A stretch of DNA of 64,000 nt from Shewanella eurypsychrophilus. Lineage in GTDB: Bacteria; Pseudomonadota; Gammaproteobacteria; Enterobacterales; Shewanellaceae. Positions 53,795-62,802 of this stretch are shown here, piece after piece. Both the position numbers and the translations under genes were made by a program. The stretch is taken from the NCBI RefSeq assembly GCF_007004545.3, contig NZ_CP045503.2, forward strand, positions 4,310,102 to 4,374,101, in the 5' to 3' direction. A model generated the notes under the pieces. That model had not been told where the DNA came from. It made no database searches and was given only the letters and a program-made list of their open reading frames with translations. Numbering within the stretch: position 1 is the stretch's first letter; each line of letters begins with the position of its first letter.

Positions 53795-55903
53795 TTATTC
53801 TGCAGCTGGTGCAGCTTCTGCTTTAGGTTGTGCTTCTTTCATTGAAAGACGTACACGACCCTGGCGATCAACTTCCATCACCTTAACTTTCACTTCTTGA
53901 CCTGTCTGTAGGTAGTCAGAAACATTAGCAACACGCTCTTCAGCAATCTGAGAGATGTGAACTAGACCATCTTTACCTGGAAGAATTGTCACGAATGCAC
54001 CGAAATCTACGATTCGTACAACTTTACCGTTATAGATAGTACCGACTTCAACTTCAGCTGTGATCTCTTCGATACGACGGATAGCTTCTTTAGTCGCTTC
54101 ACCGTTAGACGATGCGATCTTAACAGTACCGTCATCATCAAGTTCGATTGTAGTACCAGTCTCTTCAGTAAGCGCACGAATTGTAGCGCCACCTTTACCA
54201 ATCACATCACGGATCTTCTCAGGGTTGATCTTGATAGTGGTGATACGTGGTGCGTGATCAGAGATATCATCACGATGTGAACCAATAGCCTGGTCCATCA
54301 CGTTAAGGATATGAACTCGAGCGCCATAAGCTTGCTGAAGTGCGATCTGCATGATCTCTTGCGTGATACCTTCGATCTTGATATCCATCTGCAATGCAGT
54401 GATACCATCACGAGTACCGGCAACTTTAAAGTCCATATCACCCAAGTGATCTTCATCACCTAAGATGTCAGAAAGTACGACGAAATCGTCACCCTCTTTA
54501 ACTAGGCCCATAGCAATACCAGCAACAGAAGTCTTAATTGGTACACCCGCATCCATAAGAGCAAGAGAAGTACCACATACAGAAGCCATAGAGCTTGAAC
54601 CGTTTGATTCAGTAATTTCTGAAACGACACGAACGCTGTATGGGAATTCTTCAGCAGAAGGCATAACTGCGTTAATACCACGCCAAGCTAGTTTACCGTG
54701 ACCAATTTCACGACGCTTAGGTGAACCAACAAAACCTGTCTCGCCCACACAGTAAGGAGGGAAGTTATAATGAAGCATAAAGCGGTTAGTGTACTCGCCC
54801 ATGATGCTGTCAACTTTCTGTGCATCACGCTCGGTACCAAGAGTACAAGTCACTAGTGCTTGAGTCTCACCACGAGTAAATATTGCGCTACCGTGAGTAC
54901 GTGGAAGTACACCGGCCATCACATTAAGACCACGAACCATATCAGGCTCACGACCATCAATACGTGGGTTACCCGCTATGATGCGGCCACGTACGACTTT
55001 TTTCTCTAAACTTCCAAGCAACTTGCCTACTTCACGTAGATCGATATCGGCATTCTCAGCAACAAGCTTCTCGATAGCATCACTCTTAAGTGCGTTAACC
55101 GCATCACGACGCTCGCTCTTATCAGCAATCTGGTATGCAGCGGCAAAATTAGCCTCGGCAAGAACACGGATCTTCTCAACCAAGTCTGCATCGGCAACCG
55201 GAGCAGACCAATCCCATGCAGGCTTGCCCGCTTCGGCTTTAAGTTCCTTGATGGCAGTGATAACAACTTGCTGTTGCTCATGACCATAGGCAACACTGCC
55301 TAGCATCACTTCTTCTGCCAATGATGCAGCTTCAGACTCAACCATCAATACAGCGCCTTCAGTACCTGCGACGATTAGGTCTAGGTCACTTTCGGCTAAC
55401 TGACTAACTTCAGGGTTAAGTATATATTCGCCGTTGATATAACCAACGCGTGCTACACCCAGTGGACCATTGAATGGCAGACCAGATATAGCTAGGGCTG
55501 CAGAAGTACCTATCATAGAGATGACATCAGGGTTGATTTCAGGATCCACAGAAACCACTGTGATGATGACCTGAACTTCATTCTTGAAGCCGTTAGGGAA
55601 TAATGGACGAATCGGACGGTCAATAAGACGTGCGATCAGCGTTTCACTCTCAGATGGACGACCTTCACGCTTGAAGAAACCACCCGGGATTTTACCCGCT
55701 GCGTAAGTTCTTTCCTGGTAATTCACGGTAAGAGGGAAAAAGTCGCGACCCGGCTCTTCTTCTTTCTTTCCAACTACAGTAACCAATACTGTAGTATCGC
55801 CCATGCTTGCTAAAACGGCAGCGTCTGCTTGACGTGCTATTACCCCAGTCTCTAATGTGACTGTGTGCTGACCATACTCAAAACTCTTTACGATTGGATT
55901 CAC
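53795..55903 (-). CDS. pnp: Pnp, polynucleotide phosphorylase
   Basis: A 702-residue 3'-5' exoribonuclease, part of the degradosome. Two RNase PH domains (about 1-210 and 310-540), a KH domain (IRDVIGKGGATIRALTEETG) and an S1 domain (GKVVRIVDFGAFVTILPG, GLVHISQIAEERV) are in order. I choose the GTG at 55903 (NPIVKSFEYGQ follows, as in E. coli): AAGGA is 9 bp from it, whereas the ATG at 55912 directly abuts AAGGA. The gene is separated from rpsO by a divergent GGDEF/EAL gene. Confidence 0.95.
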   Translation of the reverse strand: MNPIVKSFEYGQHTVTLETGVIARQADAAVLASMGDTTVLVTVVGKKEEEPGRDFFPLTVNYQERTYAAGKIPGGFFKREGRPSESETLIARLIDRPIRPLFPNGFKNEVQVIITVVSVDPEINPDVISMIGTSAALAISGLPFNGPLGVARVGYINGEYILNPEVSQLAESDLDLIVAGTEGAVLMVESEAASLAEEVMLGSVAYGHEQQQVVITAIKELKAEAGKPAWDWSAPVADADLVEKIRVLAEANFAAAYQIADKSERRDAVNALKSDAIEKLVAENADIDLREVGKLLGSLEKKVVRGRIIAGNPRIDGREPDMVRGLNVMAGVLPRTHGSAIFTRGETQALVTCTLGTERDAQKVDSIMGEYTNRFMLHYNFPPYCVGETGFVGSPKRREIGHGKLAWRGINAVMPSAEEFPYSVRVVSEITESNGSSSMASVCGTSLALMDAGVPIKTSVAGIAMGLVKEGDDFVVLSDILGDEDHLGDMDFKVAGTRDGITALQMDIKIEGITQEIMQIALQQAYGARVHILNVMDQAIGSHRDDISDHAPRITTIKINPEKIRDVIGKGGATIRALTEETGTTIELDDDGTVKIASSNGEATKEAIRRIEEITAEVEVGTIYNGKVVRIVDFGAFVTILPGKDGLVHISQIAEERVANVSDYLQTGQEVKVKVMEVDRQGRVRLSMKEAQPKAEAAPAAE

Positions 55904-56098
55904 GTGAACCATTCCTTAAATTTAATTATCTTAATTACGCGCGTAAGTATACTTCATCTCTATTCAATAGATAAAGGGCACAGATTGATGACAAAGCCGA
56001 AACTTTTCTCTAAAGTGAATACTATCAGGATTATTTTGTTATGGAATGCCTAAATAACTGAATATTTTAGTATCAGTTCACTGATAATGGATGAATTA

Positions 56099-58132
56099 AT
56101 GACTGCCAAATTTAAATCGCTTACATGGAAACAGACTAGCCTCGTCGTATTTTCGGCATTATTCATCGCGATTGCCATTTTTATAGTAGAGATCGCCCTT
56201 GTTGGTACTTCGGCTCGAGATGAACTAAAAGCCTCTCAAATTGAATTGCTCGACTCTGTCGAGCAGCCAGCCTCTAATGCCGTATGGGCGTTAGATGACA
56301 ACTTGGCAAAGCAAACCTTAGAAGGTGTTTTAAAAGTTGAGCATGTAGGTTCAGCGGTGATTGAACTTGACGATGGCTCGACATTTGTCAATGTCGCCTC
56401 ACCGTTAACCAGTCCAAACCTATTTGAGCCGCTCAGTAAAAAACTCTTCGGTGATCTTAGAGAGATCTCTCGCACTCTATATCGCCCTCTGTATTTTGAA
56501 GAAGATGAGAAACTCCACCTCATCGGTACTTTAACTATCTTCTATGATACCCAAGAACTCACTGATTCACTTTTTTCTCAATTAAGATTTAGTTTACTCG
56601 GCACACTAACCCGTGCTTTGTTAATCACACTAATCTTGTCTATTGTGTTTCATCGTTTTTTGACCCGTCCAATTGCACAGATCAGTGAAGCAATAGATAA
56701 AATTGATCCTGAATCACCCGATGAAAACTTATTGCCTGTCTCTAAGGCACATATGGATGATGAGCTAGGCTTGGTAACCTCTAAATTTAATCAAATTTTG
56801 ATACAATTTAGTCAAACACAGAGCAAACTGAGGAAAATGGCAACCAGAGACCCTTTGACTGGCTTGCCTAATCGAACTTTACTGCTAGAAACTATCGCGG
56901 TTACCATTCAAAGGGCCCGAGTCCATAAGCAACAATTTTGTATGCTCTTTATCGATCTTGACAGATTTAAGAACGTCAATGACTCCCTAGGACACGCCAT
57001 AGGCGATCAGTTTCTCGTTCGTATCGCACAAGTGCTTGAACGTGTAGTCGGCGATAATGGTACGGTCGCTCGATTAGGCGGCGATGAGTTTGTGATCCTT
57101 GCCGATGAGATCCAAAGTCCCGATCTCGCTGCCGATTTTGTTGAGCGTCTACTTTTTCAACTCAACACGCCGATGCAACTTAACGAACATACTATCCATC
57201 CCGCAGCATCTGTGGGGATCTCTATCTACCCTGATGATGGCATGACCGCTGAAGATCTGATCCGTCACTCGGATATTGCTATGTATAGCGCAAAAGCGGC
57301 AGGGTCAAACCAGTGGGCTTTCTTCAAACAACAGATGACTGAACGTGCAGCAGTTCGATTACGCACTGAAGCCTCGCTTCATGACGCGCTTAAAAATAAT
57401 GAATTTGTTCTGCACTTCCAACCTAAGTTCGATATCAAGACTGGCAAAGTTGTCGCCTGTGAAGCGCTCATTCGTTGGCAAAAAGATGGTCGATTGATCA
57501 GCCCTATGTCTTTCATCCCCGTTGCCGAAGAGACCGGGATCATCATTCCAATTGGGCGTTGGGTCATAGAGCAAACTTGTAAGACACTTAAAGAGTGGCA
57601 AAATAAATATAACTATGCGATGCCAATCGCTCTCAATGTGGCTTCGCAGCAATTTGAAGACCCAAGCTTGGTTCCTGATATTAAACAGCTGTCACTAAGG
57701 TATCAGATTAAACCAGAGCTATTAGAGATAGAGATAACTGAAACCTCTTTAATGAATGACATTGAAAAAGCAATCACCAAACTCCAGCAGCTCAAATCAG
57801 CTGGTTTCGGTATTGCGGTAGATGATTTTGGAACGGGCTACTCTTCACTGTCCTACTTACGTCATCTACCTATTACCACAATGAAAATAGATCGCTGTTT
57901 CGTCACAGATCTGCCGCAAGAGAGCGCCATTGCATCGACTATTTTGATGCTAGGTAAGCAGCTAAACCTTAATATTGTTGCGGAAGGCATAGAAACCGAG
58001 GCACAACTTGCCTGGCTAAATGCTAACAACTGTCAGATGGGACAAGGGTTTTATTTCAGTAAACCGCTCTCTCAACAAGAGTTTGAAGATAAGTATATTA
58101 AGACGCAAACGGCAAGGATTAGTCAGATTTGA
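56099..58132 (+). CDS. GGDEF/EAL cyclic-di-GMP protein with HAMP and periplasmic sensor
   Basis: A 677-residue membrane protein. Two membrane helices (about 15-35 and 160-180) flank a periplasmic sensor of about 125 residues; HAMP follows. The cyclase domain has an intact RLGGDEFVIL; an RxxD inhibitory site is not obvious. The phosphodiesterase domain has CEALIRWQ, DDFGTGYSSLSYL, NIVAEGIE and QGFYFSKPL, all intact. Either activity may dominate. The ATG at 56099 has GGATGA upstream; one at 56087 is also in frame. It lies between pnp and rpsO on the opposite strand. Confidence 0.88.
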   Translation: MTAKFKSLTWKQTSLVVFSALFIAIAIFIVEIALVGTSARDELKASQIELLDSVEQPASNAVWALDDNLAKQTLEGVLKVEHVGSAVIELDDGSTFVNVASPLTSPNLFEPLSKKLFGDLREISRTLYRPLYFEEDEKLHLIGTLTIFYDTQELTDSLFSQLRFSLLGTLTRALLITLILSIVFHRFLTRPIAQISEAIDKIDPESPDENLLPVSKAHMDDELGLVTSKFNQILIQFSQTQSKLRKMATRDPLTGLPNRTLLLETIAVTIQRARVHKQQFCMLFIDLDRFKNVNDSLGHAIGDQFLVRIAQVLERVVGDNGTVARLGGDEFVILADEIQSPDLAADFVERLLFQLNTPMQLNEHTIHPAASVGISIYPDDGMTAEDLIRHSDIAMYSAKAAGSNQWAFFKQQMTERAAVRLRTEASLHDALKNNEFVLHFQPKFDIKTGKVVACEALIRWQKDGRLISPMSFIPVAEETGIIIPIGRWVIEQTCKTLKEWQNKYNYAMPIALNVASQQFEDPSLVPDIKQLSLRYQIKPELLEIEITETSLMNDIEKAITKLQQLKSAGFGIAVDDFGTGYSSLSYLRHLPITTMKIDRCFVTDLPQESAIASTILMLGKQLNLNIVAEGIETEAQLAWLNANNCQMGQGFYFSKPLSQQEFEDKYIKTQTARISQI

Positions 58133-58143
58133 TTACAAGGACA

Positions 58144-58172
58144 TAGGTACTAGGTACTAGGTACTAGGTACT
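58144..58172. repeat. CTAG repeat, GGTACTA array
   Basis: GGTACTA three times plus a partial fourth (58146-58172), just after the GGDEF/EAL stop and before the rpsO terminator. Same unit as at 20128-20169. Confidence 0.8.
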
Positions 58173-58204
58173 CGTCTTTCTCCCTTCTTTTTTACAGACA
58201 CAAA

Positions 58205-58226
58205 AAAGGAGGCCTAAGCCTCCTTT
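58205..58226 (-). terminator. rpsO terminator
   Basis: AAAGGAGGC (58205-58213) pairs with GCCTCCTTT (58218-58226), CTAA loop, T tract on the minus strand. Confidence 0.85.
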
Positions 58227-58247
58227 ATCTAAATCTAATCGTTAAAA

Positions 58248-58517
58248 TTAACGACGTAGACCTAGCTTCTTGATTAGTTCCTGGTAACGAACATTTTCAG
58301 TACGCTTTAGGTATGCAAGAAGTTTACGACGTGTGCTAACCATACGTAGTAGACCACGACGTGAATGGTGATCATGGATGTGCTCTTTGAAATGGCCCTG
58401 TAGATGGTTAATCTGAGCAGTCAAAAGAGCTACCTGTACTTCAGAAGAACCAGTATCGTTTTCACAACGACCGAATTCAGCCAGGATTTTTGCAGTTTGT
58501 TCAGCATTTAGTGACAT
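58248..58517 (-). CDS. rpsO: Ribosomal protein S15
   Basis: An 89-residue protein with the full S15 sequence pattern (AEFGRCENDTGSSEVQVALL, LQGHFKEHIHDHHSRRGLLR). It binds 16S rRNA early in assembly of the small subunit. GGAGAG precedes the ATG. In E. coli pnp follows directly; here the gene has its own terminator and pnp is about 2.3 kb away. Confidence 0.98.
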   Translation of the reverse strand: MSLNAEQTAKILAEFGRCENDTGSSEVQVALLTAQINHLQGHFKEHIHDHHSRRGLLRMVSTRRKLLAYLKRTENVRYQELIKKLGLRR

Positions 58518-58656
58518 TTTGTCTCTCCAAATAATGCATTAAAAAAATCTGTAGCCGATCACTAACTCAGCTAAAGTGAGCGCGGCATTTTACCTATTCT
58601 GAGTAAAAGACGCAACATAAAAAGCAAATATACTTATAGATAAACATCCAAAGACG

Positions 58657-59601
58657 TTATCTTTGAACTATTAGACGCTTAGGCGCTAACAAGCCATCGT
58701 CGTTGATACTACCCATACCAACAAATTTATGTGACTCACCAATAGTGATCCGCAGTAACTCACCATCACTAAAATCAGCAGTGTTAGGGGCTTGTACTGG
58801 ATTGCCATTCATTAAATAAGGTTCGACCGATTCAGGAATGTTAATCTCTTTAAACTTAGTCACAGCCGTATCCATAGGCAGCAATAACTCATCGAGTATC
58901 GGCTTTGCATCTAGCTCTTCAGCTTCAGCTTGCTCTACCATCTCATTGAGCTGCGCTAGGCTTACCATCCTATCGTAAGGGTAGCCAGCAACTTGAGTAC
59001 GTCTCAACATAATGACATGAGCACCACAGCCCAGCATTTCACCAAGATCATCGGTGATCGTTCTGATATAGGTGCCTTTAGAACAATGTATATCTAAGGT
59101 CAGCTCATCACCTTCAAGTGAAACAAAATTCAACTCAAATACTGTGATAGGGCGAGCTTCTCTTGGCACTTCGATACCTTCACGGGCATACTTATAAAGC
59201 GGCTGCCCCTGATGTTTTAATGCTGAGAACATGGAAGGTACTTGCATGGTTTCACCACGAAAATACTCTAATGACTCCATCAGTAACTCTTGTGTAAAAT
59301 TCATTGGGCGAGTTTGAACCACTTCCCCATCAGAGTCGCTGGTATCTGTACGTACACCTAACTTAGCAGTCACTAAATAGCGTTTATCGGCATCTAGCAG
59401 GTGCTGAGAGAACTTAGTTGCTTCACCTAAACAGATAGGCAGCATACCCGTGGCTAGCGGATCTAGCGCACCAGTATGTCCGGCCTTATTGGCATCAAAA
59501 AGTCGCTTGACTCTTTGTAGAGCGAAGTTCGAGCTCATACCTGTGTCTTTATCTAAAAGAACAATGCCATCGATAAAACGACCACGTTGACGACGACCCA
59601 T
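58657..59601 (-). CDS. truB: TruB, tRNA pseudouridine-55 synthase
   Basis: A 314-residue enzyme that makes pseudouridine 55 in tRNA. The catalytic aspartate is in GHTGALDPLATGML; KRYLVTAKLGVRTDTSD and CSKGTYIRTITDDLG are further TruB motifs. The first base of its ATG is the last base of the rbfA stop codon, so the two are translationally coupled. Confidence 0.97.
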   Translation of the reverse strand: MGRRQRGRFIDGIVLLDKDTGMSSNFALQRVKRLFDANKAGHTGALDPLATGMLPICLGEATKFSQHLLDADKRYLVTAKLGVRTDTSDSDGEVVQTRPMNFTQELLMESLEYFRGETMQVPSMFSALKHQGQPLYKYAREGIEVPREARPITVFELNFVSLEGDELTLDIHCSKGTYIRTITDDLGEMLGCGAHVIMLRRTQVAGYPYDRMVSLAQLNEMVEQAEAEELDAKPILDELLLPMDTAVTKFKEINIPESVEPYLMNGNPVQAPNTADFSDGELLRITIGESHKFVGMGSINDDGLLAPKRLIVQR

Positions 59602-60023
59602 TAAGCGTCACCTTCCTGCTCTTTGTCACCATTATCTTTGTCATTACCGGCAGCTTTCTGTTTTGCTTCATCATCACTAATCACACGTGTGACTAGGTTT
59701 GACATGCGCATACCTTCAACCAATGATGCATCATAGATAAATCTAAGTTCAGGCATCACTCGTAGCTTCATGCGGCCAGCAACCAAAGAGCGAATATAGC
59801 CAGCAGCTGTGCTTAATGCTTCAATTTTCTCTTCGATCAGTTTTTCATCTTCTTCAAAGAAGGTGACAAATACTCTGGCGTAGCTTAAGTCACGTGAAAC
59901 TTCAACATCATTCACTGTCACCATGCCGATACGTGGATCTTTCATATCACGTTGTAACACTTGAGCAAGCTCTTGCTGGAGTTGCTGACCGATTCGACGT
60001 GTACGACTAAATTCTTTTGCCAT
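59601..60023 (-). CDS. rbfA: RbfA, ribosome-binding factor A
   Basis: A 140-residue ribosome maturation factor for the 30S subunit. MAKEFSRTRRIGQQLQQELA, VNDVEVSRDLSYARVFVTFF and LRVMPELRFIYDASL match the family (one KH fold). The last 25 residues are a charged tail (KAAGNDKDNGDKEQEGDA). Between it and infB lies an intrinsic terminator. Confidence 0.96.
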   Translation of the reverse strand: MAKEFSRTRRIGQQLQQELAQVLQRDMKDPRIGMVTVNDVEVSRDLSYARVFVTFFEEDEKLIEEKIEALSTAAGYIRSLVAGRMKLRVMPELRFIYDASLVEGMRMSNLVTRVISDDEAKQKAAGNDKDNGDKEQEGDA

Positions 60024-60065
60024 AATAGTTGGCCTTAATAATTATCTGCTTACGCAGGCATAAAC

Positions 60066-60090
60066 AAAAAGGGCGGCTAACGCCGCCCTA
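60066..60090 (-). terminator. Terminator between infB and rbfA
   Basis: AGGGCGGC (60070-60077) pairs with GCCGCCCT (60082-60089) around TAAC, followed on the minus strand by TTTTTG. It lies inside what is usually one operon. Confidence 0.8.
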
Positions 60091-60097
60091 TTACGCT

Positions 60098-62776
60098 TTA
60101 CTCTTCTAAGGAGCGAGCTATCTCGATGGTTTCGAAGACTTCAATCTGATCGCCAACCCTGACGTCATTATAGTTCTTCACACCGATACCACATTCCATA
60201 CCGTTACGAACATCGGCAACGTCATCTTTGAAACGACGAAGAGACTCAAGCTCACCTTCGTAGATAACAATGTTTTCACGTAGAACACGAATCGGTGCAC
60301 TCTTCTTAATTGTACCTTCAGTAACCATACAACCAGCAATTGCGCCAATCTTAGGAGACTTAAATACATCACGAACTTCAGCAAGACCAAGAATGACCTG
60401 CTTATATTCAGGAGCAAGAAGACCGCTCATCGCGTTTCGAACTTCGTCAATCAAGTTATAAATCACGCTGTAGTAACGTAGATCTACACTTTCGCTATCG
60501 ATAACTTTACGCGCCTGCGCATCGGCACGAATGTTAAAGCCGATCATGATTGCGTTTGAAGCCGCTGCTAAGGTCGCATCAGTCTCAGTGAGTCCACCTA
60601 CGCCACGAGCGATGATGTTAACTTTAACTTCATCAGTTGATAGCTTATTCAATGAATCAGCAATCGCTTCAAGAGAACCTTGTACATCGGCCTTAAGCAC
60701 GATATTAAGTTCCTCTACTTCACCTTCGGTCATGTTAGCAAACATGTTCTCAAGCTTAGCTTTCTGCTGTCTTGCAAGTTTAATATCGCGGAACTTACCT
60801 TGACGGTAAAGTGCAACTTCACGAGCCTTACGCTCATCACGAACTACCGTTGCTTCATCACCAGCTGAAGGCACACCTGAAAGACCTAAGATCTCAACAG
60901 GAATTGATGGTCCAGCTTCAGTAATTGCAATACCATTCTCATCACGCATGGCACGAACTTTACCGTACTCAAGACCACACAGAACGATATCACCCTGCTT
61001 AAGCGTACCTTCCTGTACTAGAACAGTAGCAACTGGGCCACGGCCTTTATCTAGCTTAGACTCGACAACAACACCAGCAGCCATACCCTGTTTGATAGCT
61101 TTAAGCTCTAAGACTTCAGCTTCAAGAAGAATACCCTCTAGTAATTCGTCGATACCTTGACCAGTCTTAGCTGAAACGTTAACAAACATGTTGTTTCCGC
61201 CCCAATCTTCGGACATTACGCCATGTTGAGAAAGTTCACTCTTAACACGCTCAGGATCCGCTTCTGGCTTATCCATCTTGTTAACAGCAACAATCAAAGG
61301 CACTTTACCGGCCTTGGCATGTTGAATCGCTTCGATAGTCTGTGGCATAACACCATCATCGGCTGCAACAACCAAAATAACGATATCAGTTGCCTTAGCA
61401 CCACGAGCTCGCATTGCGGTAAACGCAGCGTGACCAGGAGTATCTAGGAAGGTGATCATGCCATTTTCAGTTTCAACATGGTAAGCACCGATATGCTGGG
61501 TAATACCACCCGCTTCACCAGATGCTACTTTTGCAGCTCTAATATGATCAAGTAGCGATGTCTTACCATGGTCAACATGACCCATGATAGTCACTACTGG
61601 CGCACGAGACTCGGCTTCAATATTCGCGTCACGATCAGCAAGTACTTGATGCTCAAGTTCGTTTTCACGAGTAAGAACAACTTTATGACCCATCTCTTCA
61701 GCGACTAGCTGAGCAGTTTCTTGGTCAAGTACCTGGTTGATAGTAACCATAGAGCCCATCTTCATCATCGCCTTGATGATTTCAGTGGCTTTAATTGACA
61801 TTTTTGATGCCAATTCAGAAACCGAAACCGTTTCACCAATGCTCACATCGGTTTTTACGACGGCTACAGGCTTAGTGAATGCATGGTCCATAGACTCAGG
61901 TGCAACACTACGATTGTTACGTGCATTACGGCCACCGCGGCTGTTACGTGAATTGCGGGTATCTCTACCGCCACGACGCTTACCTTTACCTGTAGTAGCA
62001 GGCGCTGGAGTCGGTGCTTTACGTGGACGACGGTCACGCTTTTCAGCATTAGCATCCGCAGTATCTTCAGCGGCGCGAGCTTCTGTTGAAGTGGTGATAT
62101 GATGATCACCAGTCTTCTCAGCCTCTTTACGCGACTTTTCTTCTTCAGCCCAACGCGATGAGTTTTCCTCTGCAAGCTTACGAGCTTCTTCGGCAGCAGC
62201 TTTTGCTTCACCATCGACTTTCGCTTTTGTGGCTTGCTCTTGTGCAGTTTGTAACTTATCAGCTTCAGCTTTAGCTGCTTTCTCTTCTGCAGTTTCTACA
62301 ACTGGCTTAGCTTTTTCTACAGCAGATAATTTAGCTTTTTCTTTCACAGCGTCAGCAGCTTTCGCTTTCTCAGCCGCAGCGGCATCAGCAGCTACTTTGG
62401 CTACAGCGTCTGCTTTAGCCTTAACTTCGGCAGCCTCAACCGCTTTAGTTTCAGCTTCTGCAGCAGCTTCTGCTTCTGCTGCTGGATCACGTTTAACAAA
62501 AGTGCGTTTTTTACGTACTTCAACTTTCACGTCTTTAGTGTCACGGCCAGAGCCTACACTTAAAGTAGAAACAGATTTACGCTGTAGCGTCATCTTAGTC
62601 GGAGTAGCATCTCCGCCATGTTGTTTCTTTAAAAACTCAAGAAGCTGTTGCTTCTCTGATTCTGAAACCGTGTCTGCTTTATTTTTCTTAATGCCAGCTT
62701 CTGAAAACTGCTCGACTAATCGATCTGCAGTTTTTCCTACTTCACCAGCCAGTTTTTCTACTGTTGTATCTGTCAT
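60098..62776 (-). CDS. infB: Translation initiation factor IF-2
   Basis: An 892-residue GTPase that brings initiator tRNA to the 30S subunit. The start at 62776 (MTDTTVEKLAGEVGK) has GAGGGG before it; the frame extends to 62824 without ribosome site. The first half is a long Ala/Glu/Lys-rich linker (about 90-250). The G domain has IMGHVDHGKTSLLD, FLDTPGHAAF and AVNKMD; the C-terminal tRNA-binding part is complete. It starts 26 bp after nusA. Confidence 0.97.
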   Translation of the reverse strand: MTDTTVEKLAGEVGKTADRLVEQFSEAGIKKNKADTVSESEKQQLLEFLKKQHGGDATPTKMTLQRKSVSTLSVGSGRDTKDVKVEVRKKRTFVKRDPAAEAEAAAEAETKAVEAAEVKAKADAVAKVAADAAAAEKAKAADAVKEKAKLSAVEKAKPVVETAEEKAAKAEADKLQTAQEQATKAKVDGEAKAAAEEARKLAEENSSRWAEEEKSRKEAEKTGDHHITTSTEARAAEDTADANAEKRDRRPRKAPTPAPATTGKGKRRGGRDTRNSRNSRGGRNARNNRSVAPESMDHAFTKPVAVVKTDVSIGETVSVSELASKMSIKATEIIKAMMKMGSMVTINQVLDQETAQLVAEEMGHKVVLTRENELEHQVLADRDANIEAESRAPVVTIMGHVDHGKTSLLDHIRAAKVASGEAGGITQHIGAYHVETENGMITFLDTPGHAAFTAMRARGAKATDIVILVVAADDGVMPQTIEAIQHAKAGKVPLIVAVNKMDKPEADPERVKSELSQHGVMSEDWGGNNMFVNVSAKTGQGIDELLEGILLEAEVLELKAIKQGMAAGVVVESKLDKGRGPVATVLVQEGTLKQGDIVLCGLEYGKVRAMRDENGIAITEAGPSIPVEILGLSGVPSAGDEATVVRDERKAREVALYRQGKFRDIKLARQQKAKLENMFANMTEGEVEELNIVLKADVQGSLEAIADSLNKLSTDEVKVNIIARGVGGLTETDATLAAASNAIMIGFNIRADAQARKVIDSESVDLRYYSVIYNLIDEVRNAMSGLLAPEYKQVILGLAEVRDVFKSPKIGAIAGCMVTEGTIKKSAPIRVLRENIVIYEGELESLRRFKDDVADVRNGMECGIGVKNYNDVRVGDQIEVFETIEIARSLEE

Positions 62777-62802
62777 GTGTTCAATCCCCTCTGTTGAGCG
62801 AG

